Source of the DNA: Caldimicrobium sp.
Lineage (GTDB): Bacteria; Desulfobacterota; Thermodesulfobacteria; Thermodesulfobacteriales; Thermodesulfobacteriaceae
Length of the DNA stretch: 39,216 bases
NCBI GenBank assembly: GCA_025059715.1
Contig: JANXCE010000022.1
Span: forward strand, 1-39,216
Direction of reading: 5' to 3'
Shown here: piece by piece, positions 27,218 through 33,873 of the stretch
Layout of the letters: every line of letters starts with the position of its first letter
How positions within the stretch are numbered: the first letter of the stretch is position 1
The notes under the pieces: generated by a model
Seen by the model: only the letters and a program-made list of their open reading frames with translations
Database searches by the model: none
What the model was told of the DNA's origin: nothing
Made by a program: the position numbers and the translations under genes

Positions 27218-27844
27218 TTGCCCATATTAATTGCTCTCTCAGGACAGCATAACTCCGGTAAGACTACATTAGGGGTTTATCTTCTTCAAAGATTAACGGA
27301 CGAGGGATACAAAGTTGCAGTAGTCAAATCAACAAAAGAAACAGGACTTATAACCGATCAAGAAAACACTGATACTCATAGGTATAAAAAGGCTGGGGCA
27401 AAAGCTGTAGTTCTACTACAAAGGGACCTTGCAACTCTTTACTGCTCACCACCCATGGGAAATAAAGAGGAGCTACTTTCTTGGGTTAGGACTATGTTTT
27501 GGAACTATGACTTGGTAATTTTAGAGGGATTTAAAACTTGGAAGGGAATTCCTAAGATTTGGATTTTAAAGGAGGGAGAAGCAAGAGAGGATGTTTTAAA
27601 GTATTATCCTAATGTAGAATTAATGATTGGCCTTGAAGAAAGGGATAGGGCCTATGAGTTTGTTTTAAGAAAACTAGAAGAGAGGCAAAAAGAGGAGGTT
27701 AATCTTTGGGTTGAGGGAAAAGAGATCTATCTAAAGCCTTTTATTCAAGTTATTTTAAAGGAGATAGTTTTAGGATTTTTAAAGGGATTGAAAGGAGTTC
27801 CTAAAGAAGTAGATCAAATTGAAGTAAGAATCAAGGCAAAATAG
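27218..27844 (+). CDS. mobB: MobB-type molybdopterin-guanine dinucleotide accessory GTPase
   Basis: 208 residues. P-loop GQHNSGKTT (9-17), KVAVVKSTKE, DTHRYKKAGAKAVVLLQRD and DLVILEGFKTWKGIPKI are the MobB landmarks. MobB assists MobA in attaching GMP to molybdopterin. It starts with TTG 4 bases after the hydrolase stop; GGAAA is a poor Shine-Dalgarno. The C-terminal about 40 residues extend past the usual MobB core. No mobA or molybdoenzyme lies nearby. The 3' end overlaps the convergent gene by 31 bases. Confidence 0.85.
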   Translation: MPILIALSGQHNSGKTTLGVYLLQRLTDEGYKVAVVKSTKETGLITDQENTDTHRYKKAGAKAVVLLQRDLATLYCSPPMGNKEELLSWVRTMFWNYDLVILEGFKTWKGIPKIWILKEGEAREDVLKYYPNVELMIGLEERDRAYEFVLRKLEERQKEEVNLWVEGKEIYLKPFIQVILKEIVLGFLKGLKGVPKEVDQIEVRIKAK

Positions 27845-29187
27845 GCCAAGTAGAGGATGAAAACCAGAATGAGGAAGGGAACATAGCGTTTGAGGGGTAT
27901 TTCTCTTTGAAAATCTTTAAAATAGAAGTAGCATAACAAATAAATGCTTCCAGAGAATGCCAAGAAAAGGAGAGATACATTCCAAAGTTCGATGAATCTT
28001 TTGGGGATTTCAAAGTGAAGATTTAGAAGATAGGATAAATCAAATTGCCTGCCAAGGGTGGGTAAAAATTCACCTATTCCTTTCAGTAAGTAGGTGCTTC
28101 TATAGATTAGTTCTCCGGTGAACGCAAGGGGAATAAGGATGGCAATGGCTAAGTTAAATCGACCAAGAATAGGATCTTCAAAATATTTGAAATAGCTTCC
28201 TGAAAGTTTGGAAAGAACTATGATACTTATAGAAAACCAAAAAAACAGGATGGTAAATAGAACTTCAGAGCTAAAACCAATGGAAGAACGCCAAACATGA
28301 AAGAAGGGTGTTTCAAATAAGAATCTTGCTAGTTGAGAACCAATTAAAAAGGGGATGATGTAACTGCAAGTAATTCCCTTTCCTTTGTTTAGAATGATTT
28401 CTTTGAGAGGGTGTCTGATATAGATGGTCGGAGAATCATGAGGGCAAAGGATTAGACAATGGCCACAAATAAAACAATTAAGGTTATTTTGAACTGCCAC
28501 TGCCCCTAAATAGACAGGACAGGGCTTGATTTGATCAGTTCCTCTTTTGCAGGGTGCACCATTACAGCGTCTACATAAGGTATAATCCGCTCTAAATTCA
28601 ATTAGAGACATAGTGGCTGCAACTCCGGTTATTCTGCCTAAGGGACAAAGATATCTACACCAGGCATATTCTCTATAAATCATCCCTAATATACCTGCAA
28701 GGGCCCAAATGGAAATTAAAAAAATCGCCGTGTAACGAGGAGAATGCACCAATTCTGTGGTGGTTTCGAGCCAGATGATGATAAAAAAAAGAGTGGTTGC
28801 CAGATGAATACCATAATCTTTAAGAAAAGAAGAGGGATACTTGAAGAGAGACATCTTTAAATTTTGAAATAATCTCGCTAATCCTGGAAAGGGGCAAAAG
28901 GCACACCACATGCGACCTAAGAAAAACCAACTTAAAACTACTGAACTCCACCAAACTCCCCAAGCTAAAAAGAGCATTATATTAGCTTTAGGGTCTTGGG
29001 GACCAAATAGTCCCATAATTATCAGTGTAAGAAAAACGATATCTCCAAAAGTGCGAATATAAGCAAAGTTCCTACGGTTGTAGAAAAAAGCTTTAATTTT
29101 TGGAAAAATAATAAAAAGATTAATACGATGGTCCCTTTCAAAATCAGGCCAAAAAAGGGTTTTTAATAGTGTTTTTAAAAATTCCAT
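27814..29187 (-). CDS. NapH/CcoG-like membrane polyferredoxin
   Basis: 457 residues from ATG 29187 (TTG 29199 is an alternative; neither has a clear Shine-Dalgarno). Several membrane segments carry the twin motifs WCAFCPF and AWCRYLCPLG found in NapH/NosR/CcoG-type proteins. A cytoplasmic segment follows with two [4Fe-4S] sets, CRRCNGAPCKRG...CP and CFICGHCLILCP. Further membrane segments make up the C-terminal half. It probably moves electrons between the quinone pool and a soluble or periplasmic partner. No reductase subunit is adjacent, so the partner is unknown. Confidence 0.85.
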   Translation of the reverse strand: MEFLKTLLKTLFWPDFERDHRINLFIIFPKIKAFFYNRRNFAYIRTFGDIVFLTLIIMGLFGPQDPKANIMLFLAWGVWWSSVVLSWFFLGRMWCAFCPFPGLARLFQNLKMSLFKYPSSFLKDYGIHLATTLFFIIIWLETTTELVHSPRYTAIFLISIWALAGILGMIYREYAWCRYLCPLGRITGVAATMSLIEFRADYTLCRRCNGAPCKRGTDQIKPCPVYLGAVAVQNNLNCFICGHCLILCPHDSPTIYIRHPLKEIILNKGKGITCSYIIPFLIGSQLARFLFETPFFHVWRSSIGFSSEVLFTILFFWFSISIIVLSKLSGSYFKYFEDPILGRFNLAIAILIPLAFTGELIYRSTYLLKGIGEFLPTLGRQFDLSYLLNLHFEIPKRFIELWNVSLLFLAFSGSIYLLCYFYFKDFQREIPLKRYVPFLILVFILYLAYFALILTSI

Positions 29188-29199
29188 ATATCTAAACAA

Positions 29200-29413
29200 T
29201 AATATATTAGCTTATATCTAAATAACCACTTGTGAAACTCTTCACGAAAAAGGGGAAACTTTATAAAGGCAAGTTCCAAAAAAGATCCTCCAGAGAAAGT
29301 TTTGAAAATATTTATGAGGGGTCAATTTTGATATTCTGGGAGATCTTTCAGATTTAGCCCCCTTTCCTTTACTTGACAGTTTCTTTTTACTAATCCACTT
29401 AGGTTTAGCCTAA
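29200..29413. other. AT-rich intergenic DNA before the rhodanese remnant
   Basis: No gene recognised. A TTGACA at 29373-29378 has no good -10 partner. Nothing else is supported. Confidence 0.4.
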
Positions 29414-29680
29414 ACTTGGCAGGAGGACATTCTAAAGAAAATCGAAGAGTTGAAGACTTTAGCTAAAGAAGGAAAGGAGATGCCTGATTTATCTGGAATC
29501 ACAAAGATAGATGAAGCAAGAGCTTACGAGCTTGATAAGACAAAGACCTATATGCTTTATTGTAATGGAGTAGTTTGTTGGAGAAGCCCAGCAGCTGCAT
29601 TAACGCTAAAGCACCTTGGTTTTGACCTTCTTTAGTATAAGGAGGGGCTCCCCGATTGGAAAAAGAGAGTATTCTACTGA
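29414..29680 (+). pseudogene. Rhodanese-like domain remnant with in-frame amber stop
   Basis: Translation from 29414 contains MPDLSGITKIDEARAYELDK, YMLYCNGVVCWRSP and AALTLKHLGFDLL. The YCNG..CWRSP..A segment is the active-site loop of rhodanese sulfurtransferases. At 29633-29635 a TAG interrupts the frame, and translation resumes as YKEGLPDWKKRVFY to TGA at 29678-29680. Rhodaneses commonly read LGF...WYxxGxPxW here, so TAG very likely replaces a TGG tryptophan codon. Upstream, TAA at 29411 closes the frame and the N-terminal half of a rhodanese domain is missing. AGGAGG at 29421-29426 is not followed by a usual start, although TTG 29450 is possible. Confidence 0.75.
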
Positions 29681-30043
29681 ATAAGCTTTTGAGTGGGGCA
29701 ATTTGTGATTTTATATTGGTTATTTTATTTTATCAGAGACTGGACCAAAGATAGCCTTGGAGGATCTTTTTAAAAGGAATATTGATTCTGCTTGTGCAAG
29801 GGTTTCCTTTGAAGCCTGAGTGGATCAAACGAAAAAGGAGATCAATTGCAACGCTTAGGAGTGTGAAGGGGGGAATAGATATGTTGAGTGTATTGATAGG
29901 AGATTGGAGGAGGGCTTTAATAGAGTATTTGGAGGAGGAGTTGGGGGATTATATAGAGGAGGTTTAATGGGGAGTGTAGGAAGTTTAGTAGTGGAGTAAA
30001 AAAATCTTACTTAGTCCCAAATCATATGGACTTATACAGGGAC
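29681..30043. other. Gene-poor stretch with a short G-rich open frame
   Basis: No intact gene. The open frame at 29782-29967 ends MLSVLIGDWRRALIEYLEEE and uses G-ending codons, so it may be the tail of a lost gene. The piece DLFKRNIDSACARVSFEA just upstream is in another frame and is followed by a stop. Function not recognisable. Confidence 0.35.
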
Positions 30044-30076
30044 TTGTTCTAATTTAAAGGAAGTATTATAATACTT
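30044..30076 (+). promoter_or_regulatory. Promoter with perfect 16-bp palindrome over the -10 box
   Basis: TTGTTC (30044-30049), a 17-base spacer, consensus TATAAT (30067-30072). The -10 lies inside AAGTATTATAATACTT (30061-30076), a perfect 16-base palindrome and hence a candidate repressor site. The downstream gene starts at 30106. Confidence 0.65.
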
Positions 30077-30105
30077 AAAGAAAATTCCCTTGAGAGATTC
30101 CTTAG

Positions 30106-30870
30106 ATGTATAAAGAAATTAATACTCAAGTTTCAATTAAGTCTCCAAAGGAGTATGTAATTAAAACTTTTGAGGATTTACTTAACGCTTTACGAGAAAA
30201 TCCCCATTGGGCGGAAGAGTTAAGAAATTTAATTCTTAGTAGAAGGCTTTTAGAACTTCCTGAAAGATTTGATGAATTTGTGGAAAAGCGTTTTACACCT
30301 CTTGAAAGAAAAGTAGATAAGATAGAACAAGATGTGGAAGAATTAAAGCAAGATGTGGAAGTATTAAAGCAAGATGTGGAAGAATTAAAGCAAGATGTTG
30401 AAGTATTAAAGCAAGATGTGGAAGAATTGAAAAGAGATGTGGGGGTGTTGAAAATCGATGTGGGAAACTTGAAAGGGGACAATTTAGAGAGGAAGGTAAG
30501 AGAGAAAGCTCCAGCGTATTTTGGAAAAAGATTTAAAAAGATCAAACTTATTGATTCCTATCGTTTAGCAGAAGCTTTAGACGAGGCGGAAGAGAGAGGT
30601 ATAATAACACCTGAGGAGAGAGCTTTGGCATTAAGAGTAGATGTGTTATTGCGTGGGAGATGGGTTGAGAAGGATAAGGATGTTATGTTAGTGGTTGAGG
30701 TGTCAGTTGTGGCAGAAAAAAGGGATGCGGAAAGGGCTTTTAGTAGAGCGGAGGTAATTGCAAAGGTGTACGGGATAGAAGCAATACCTGTGGTTGTTGG
30801 AACTAAGATTTCTAAGAAGCTTGAGAGTAAATATCCTCATATTCTATTTATAAGAATAGAGAACGAATAA
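30106..30870 (+). CDS. Coiled-coil protein with C-terminal nuclease-like (PD-(D/E)XK-type) domain
   Basis: 254 residues. N-terminal helical part (1-62), then a coiled coil built from heptads QDVEELK/QDVEVLK (about 74-124) encoded by near-identical 21-bp DNA repeats. The alpha/beta domain (about 135-254) contains LRVDVLLRGRW, VMLVVEVSVV and RAEVIAKVYGIEAIPVVVGT. The D179...E198-V-S200 arrangement resembles a PD-(D/E)XK core in which the lysine position is serine. I know related thermophile and cyanobacterial proteins only as uncharacterised, so function is not assigned. Leader of about 27 bases, weak Shine-Dalgarno. Confidence 0.75.
   Translation: MYKEINTQVSIKSPKEYVIKTFEDLLNALRENPHWAEELRNLILSRRLLELPERFDEFVEKRFTPLERKVDKIEQDVEELKQDVEVLKQDVEELKQDVEVLKQDVEELKRDVGVLKIDVGNLKGDNLERKVREKAPAYFGKRFKKIKLIDSYRLAEALDEAEERGIITPEERALALRVDVLLRGRWVEKDKDVMLVVEVSVVAEKRDAERAFSRAEVIAKVYGIEAIPVVVGTKISKKLESKYPHILFIRIENE
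30325..30440 (+). repeat. 21-bp tandem repeats encoding coiled-coil heptads
   Basis: Repeating units of the form AAGCAAGATGTGGAAGAATT/GTATTA run five times or more inside the 30106 gene, alternating between EEL and EVL versions. In-frame unit gain or loss would lengthen or shorten the coiled coil without breaking the frame. Confidence 0.85.
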
Positions 30871-31151
30871 TTTTTTTCCAACTTTTCTCAACTTAAGAAC
30901 TTTAACTTTTTTGAGATCACCTCTTATGATAATTTTTTTTCTAATCAATAAAGTATAATACATAGTCTCTTTAAGGACTCATTAACACACATCAGAATTT
31001 CACCAATAGATGGCTTTTTAGGCACTTCCTTTTCTAAAATTGGGACATATTTTTTAAAAGGGTGCAATTTGTGGCGCTGACTGCAATAGGGTTTTGTGGT
31101 CAATGGCCTGTTGATAACAATTTTATGTAGAGGGGTAGGAAGGGGTAGGGC
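30871..31151. other. AT-rich intergenic DNA, no gene seen
   Basis: Starts with a T run after the 30106 gene but has no convincing stem. No open frame with coding character, and no repeats beyond those described for the tRNA-Pro promoter. Confidence 0.4.
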
Positions 31152-31208
31152 TTGACATAGGGAAAAAGTTAATTATTATAGGATTGTTAAAAAAGGATTG
31201 TTAAAAAA
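31152..31208 (+). promoter_or_regulatory. Putative tRNA-Pro promoter with tandem 14-bp duplication
   Basis: TTGACA (31152-31157), a 16-base spacer, TATTAT (31174-31179). Immediately downstream GGATTGTTAAAAAA occurs twice in tandem (31181-31194, 31195-31208), just ahead of the tRNA. Confidence 0.6.
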
Positions 31209-31214
31209 GCAAAT

Positions 31215-31288
31215 CGGGACGTAGCGCAGCTTGGAAGCGCACCCGCTTGGGGTGTGGGGGGTCGGCGGTTCAAATCCGCCCGTCCCGA
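31215..31288 (+). tRNA. trnP: tRNA-Pro (GGG anticodon)
   Basis: Acceptor CGGGACG/CGTCCCG, D arm GCGC..GCGC, anticodon stem CCCGC/GTGGG (one G-T pair) with loop TTGGGGT (anticodon GGG), T arm CGGCGG TTCAAAT CCGCC and discriminator A. It is followed by a run of seven T. CCA not encoded. Confidence 0.95.
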
Positions 31289-31318
31289 TTTTTTTAATGT
31301 TTCTAAATTTATAAAAAA

Positions 31319-31335
31319 CCAGGCACCTTGCCTGG
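31319..31335 (-). terminator. Hairpin in the speD-like leader, shaped as a minus-strand terminator
   Basis: CCAGGCA (31319-31325) pairs with TGCCTGG (31329-31335), loop of 3. On the minus strand the stem is followed by TTTTTTAT, the form of an intrinsic terminator. On the plus strand it precedes GGGGAGGTGAG, the Shine-Dalgarno of the gene at 31349. No minus-strand gene upstream explains it. Confidence 0.5.
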
Positions 31336-31348
31336 GGGGAGGTGAGCT

Positions 31349-31789
31349 ATGAGGGCAACTCAAAGGGCCTGTCTCGTAGAAAATTTTGAGATTCTTCCTA
31401 CCCAGCAAGGTGCGGTTAAACGATGTATATGGAATTATCATCTGGTGGTAGAATTTTGGAATTCTCCCTTTGATCTTTTGGCTGAGGCAAGTGGTGTAGA
31501 GAAATCTCTACGTTTAGCCATAGAAGAGCCTCACAACAGAAATGAAATAAGGTCTATTAGTTATCAATTTCAGCCCTTTGGAGTCTCTGCTCAAGTCAAT
31601 ACAGGCCAAGCACATATTTATATCCACACCTGGCCTGAAAGAGGTTATTCCGCTATTGACATTATAGCAGATTCTAGAGATAAAGCCTATCAAATTTTAG
31701 AGAAATTACAGGAAGCCTTGCTTCCAGAAAAGATTTGTGTAGCAGAGGTTACAAGAGGGTTAGCTCAATCAGAGTGGGGGGAAACTTGA
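31349..31789 (+). CDS. SpeD-like protein (S-adenosylmethionine decarboxylase family) lacking the pyruvoyl serine
   Basis: 146 residues with the AdoMet decarboxylase proenzyme fold: HLVVEFWNSPFDLL, YQFQPFGVSAQVNTG and the hallmark IHTWPERGYSAIDI (92-105). In active SpeD the segment before IHTWPE reads SESHLxI and the proenzyme cleaves at Glu-Ser to make the pyruvoyl group. Here it reads GQAHIYI, so that serine is Ala (A88). The conserved Cys in the following DVFTCG is Asp (D108). The histidine of IHTWPE (H93) is kept. Self-processing and classical decarboxylation are therefore unlikely, though the fold looks intact. It overlaps the speE start (TTGA). GGAGGTGAG precedes ATG 31349. Confidence 0.85.
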   Translation: MRATQRACLVENFEILPTQQGAVKRCIWNYHLVVEFWNSPFDLLAEASGVEKSLRLAIEEPHNRNEIRSISYQFQPFGVSAQVNTGQAHIYIHTWPERGYSAIDIIADSRDKAYQILEKLQEALLPEKICVAEVTRGLAQSEWGET

Positions 31790-32610
31790 CTGGAAGCTTT
31801 TGGTGGCGAGAGCGTATCTTTAAGGATTTTGGTCATAGCTATTTCGCTGAATTAGTCTTTGAAGAACGGGGTTTACAAAAAATTCAAATCTTTAAAAATA
31901 ACACCTGGGGATATTTCCTGGTTTTAGATGGTATTGTCCAATTTACAGAGAGAGATGAATATATTTATCATGAAACTATTACTTATTTGCCTGCAAGTCT
32001 TTTAGATACTCCGCCAGAAGAGGTGCTAATTATTGGCGGAGGCGATGGGGGTGCTTTAAGGGAATTACAAAAAATTCCCACTTTAAAAAGAGTGGTTCAA
32101 TTTGAGATTGACAGTTTAGTTTTTGAGCTTTCTAAGAAATACTTTTTTAAAATTATGGGTAATTATGAGGATTCCAGAGTTAACTTTTTTATAAAGGATG
32201 GTTTGGTGGGATTACAGGAGAGCCCCTCCCAAACATTTGATATGGTTATTGTAGATTGCACAGATCCCGTTGGTCCGGCTAAAAGTCTCTATAACTCTCA
32301 GTTTTATGAAAATGCTAAAAGAGTATTAAAACCCGATGGTGTATTTATACAGCAGGCTAGTCTACCTGCTTACTTTCCCCATGTTCTGCAAGGAGCTTAT
32401 CCAATAATTAAGCAAATTTTTCCCTTTGTTAAGATTGTTAGGGCCTATGTGCCCTGTTATGGAGAGGAAATAGCTTTCTTTGTTGCAACCCTTGAAGAGA
32501 AGGACTGGTTTTATCCTAAGCAAAAGTTCTGGGGACGTTACTATCACCCACAATTGAACCCCTATTATTTTTCTATTCCAGCCACTTGGCTCAAACTGCT
32601 GAACCCTTGA
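31786..32610 (+). CDS. speE: Spermidine synthase-like aminopropyltransferase
   Basis: 274 residues from TTG 31786, which overlaps the speD-like stop (TTGA). Family motifs are FLVLDGIVQFTERDEYIYHE, the nucleotide-binding IIGGGDGGALRE (82-93), VQFEID, the catalytic-site VDCTDPVGPAKSLYN (156-170) and LKPDGVFIQQ. It would transfer an aminopropyl group from decarboxylated AdoMet to an amine. The ESP-like motif after VFxxQ is ASLP, a variant. Because its partner SpeD looks inactive, either another SpeD exists elsewhere or the acceptor or donor differs. The 3' end overlaps rsmD. Confidence 0.9.
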   Translation: MTGSFWWRERIFKDFGHSYFAELVFEERGLQKIQIFKNNTWGYFLVLDGIVQFTERDEYIYHETITYLPASLLDTPPEEVLIIGGGDGGALRELQKIPTLKRVVQFEIDSLVFELSKKYFFKIMGNYEDSRVNFFIKDGLVGLQESPSQTFDMVIVDCTDPVGPAKSLYNSQFYENAKRVLKPDGVFIQQASLPAYFPHVLQGAYPIIKQIFPFVKIVRAYVPCYGEEIAFFVATLEEKDWFYPKQKFWGRYYHPQLNPYYFSIPATWLKLLNP

Positions 32611-33206
32611 GAATAACTGGCGGATACCTAAAGGGAAGATCTTTTTACACTCCTAAGCGAGGACTTTTTGATATTCGACCTCTTCGATCAAGAATTAGAA
32701 AAGCCTTGTTTGATATTTTGGGAAATGATTTAAATGGAATAAAAGTGTTAGATCTCTTTGCGGGCACAGGGGCTTTGGGACTTGAAGCTCTCTCCCGAGG
32801 GGCTGAATTAGTAGTTTTCGTAGACAGTAGCCTCCAAAGTCGAGAATTGATAAAAAAAAATCTTCTCCATTTAAATCTTCATTTCAAGGCACTAATCAAA
32901 AATTGGAAATTACCCCAAGATTTTGAAAAATTAAAGAAGTTTGCTCAGGAAAGGGCCATACTCTTTGATTTAGTATTTATTACTCCACCCTATGAAACTA
33001 ACCTTGCTCTTAAGTCCTTGGAATACTTTCCTGTAAATGTATTAACAAGAAGGGCTAACATAATAGTTGAAGAGAGAACCTCAGTGGACTTACCTAATAC
33101 GATAAATTTCCTCCATTTGGAAGACAAGCGTAACTATGGTGAGACCACGCTGTATTTTTATATTTTTAAGGATAACAAAGAGGGGCGGTCTTTAGTCCAG
33201 GAATAA
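32607..33206 (+). CDS. rsmD: RsmD-family 16S rRNA (guanine-N2) methyltransferase
   Basis: 199 residues from TTG 32607, which gives the family-typical MRITGGYLKGRSF and overlaps the speE stop as TTGA; an earlier in-frame TTG (32586) adds unlikely residues. It contains PLRSRIRKALFDILGN, SAM motif VLDLFAGTGALGLEALSRG and FITPPYE (T126-P-P-Y129). RsmD methylates G966 of 16S rRNA, and its catalytic motif is normally (D/N)PPY; here the first residue is Thr. It overlaps the convergent lipoprotein gene by 41 bases. Confidence 0.88.
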   Translation: MRITGGYLKGRSFYTPKRGLFDIRPLRSRIRKALFDILGNDLNGIKVLDLFAGTGALGLEALSRGAELVVFVDSSLQSRELIKKNLLHLNLHFKALIKNWKLPQDFEKLKKFAQERAILFDLVFITPPYETNLALKSLEYFPVNVLTRRANIIVEERTSVDLPNTINFLHLEDKRNYGETTLYFYIFKDNKEGRSLVQE

Positions 33207-33873
33207 GGGTTCCCTGATAGTTGAGGATTGCCTGGAGGCGATAGCATATTCTCATATCTCCTCTGAATTCCTCAATGAGACTTTTCTCTTTAGTTTCAAA
33301 GGATATAGTTTTATCCCCACTTTGCTTTTCTATTCTAAAAAACACTTCTCCTTTAAGAGGATGGTTTTTTATGTCCACCTTAGGAGTTTCCCAAGATAGC
33401 TTTATCTTTCCATGTTCTAAGGGTAGAATTTGAAATTTTTCAGGAAAGGAAGGGGGATTACTCCAAAATACCACCTTTTCTGAAACAAAGGGACTACTAA
33501 CCAAAAAGTCCTTTTTTATTTTTAATCTATATCTGTATTCATGTCCTCCTTTGAGCTCAGTATCAGAATAGAGAAAAAGTCTAGCTGCGGAGTGTAGTTT
33601 TGGTTTGAGCACTATGTGTTTAAATTTAGGTTTAGAAGGGCTTTCAAGAGACCTTTCTTCACGTTCAATTATAAGGGAGCTAATTTTATTTAAGGGGAAT
33701 CCACCCTTGGTCTGTGAAGGAAGGTTTATCCAAAGATTAAAACCCAGAGGGGTTATCTCAATCTCCAATTGGGGATCCTCAGGTATACTCTTTTCTATAG
33801 GAAGAGGAGAAGTTTTTTTTCCACAGGATGTTAGGATTAAATAGACTAAGAGGAGGAGTACAGGAAGTTTCAT
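33166..33873 (-). CDS. Lipoprotein with fibronectin-like beta domain
   Basis: 235 residues. Signal peptide MKLPVLLLLVYLILTSCGKK with lipobox cysteine C17 and the CGKKTSPLP start often seen in small envelope lipoproteins. The remainder is beta-rich with two fibronectin-III-like stretches (YRYRLKIKKDFLVSSPFVSE, GKIKLSWETPKVDIKNHPLK). Function not known. Last gene of the minus-strand nifS-nagZ-fumarase unit; overlaps the fumarase stop by 4 bases (ATGA). Confidence 0.8.
   Translation of the reverse strand: MKLPVLLLLVYLILTSCGKKTSPLPIEKSIPEDPQLEIEITPLGFNLWINLPSQTKGGFPLNKISSLIIEREERSLESPSKPKFKHIVLKPKLHSAARLFLYSDTELKGGHEYRYRLKIKKDFLVSSPFVSEKVVFWSNPPSFPEKFQILPLEHGKIKLSWETPKVDIKNHPLKGEVFFRIEKQSGDKTISFETKEKSLIEEFRGDMRICYRLQAILNYQGTLIPGLKTAPLCYP

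Noticed and set aside
29782-29967. 61-residue open frame
   Set aside because: No start signal for the full frame and no recognisable domain; only a possible gene tail.
30325-30440. Regular 21-bp repeats considered as a CRISPR array
   Set aside because: There are no unique spacers; the units are contiguous and encode coiled-coil heptads in frame.
31300-31348. SAM or polyamine riboswitch ahead of speD
   Set aside because: Fewer than 60 bases with one simple hairpin; no SAM-riboswitch core could be recognised.
31187-31441. Minus-strand open frame over tRNA-Pro
   Set aside because: Its protein contains GRADLNRRPPTPQAG, the well-known artefact of translating a tRNA antisense.
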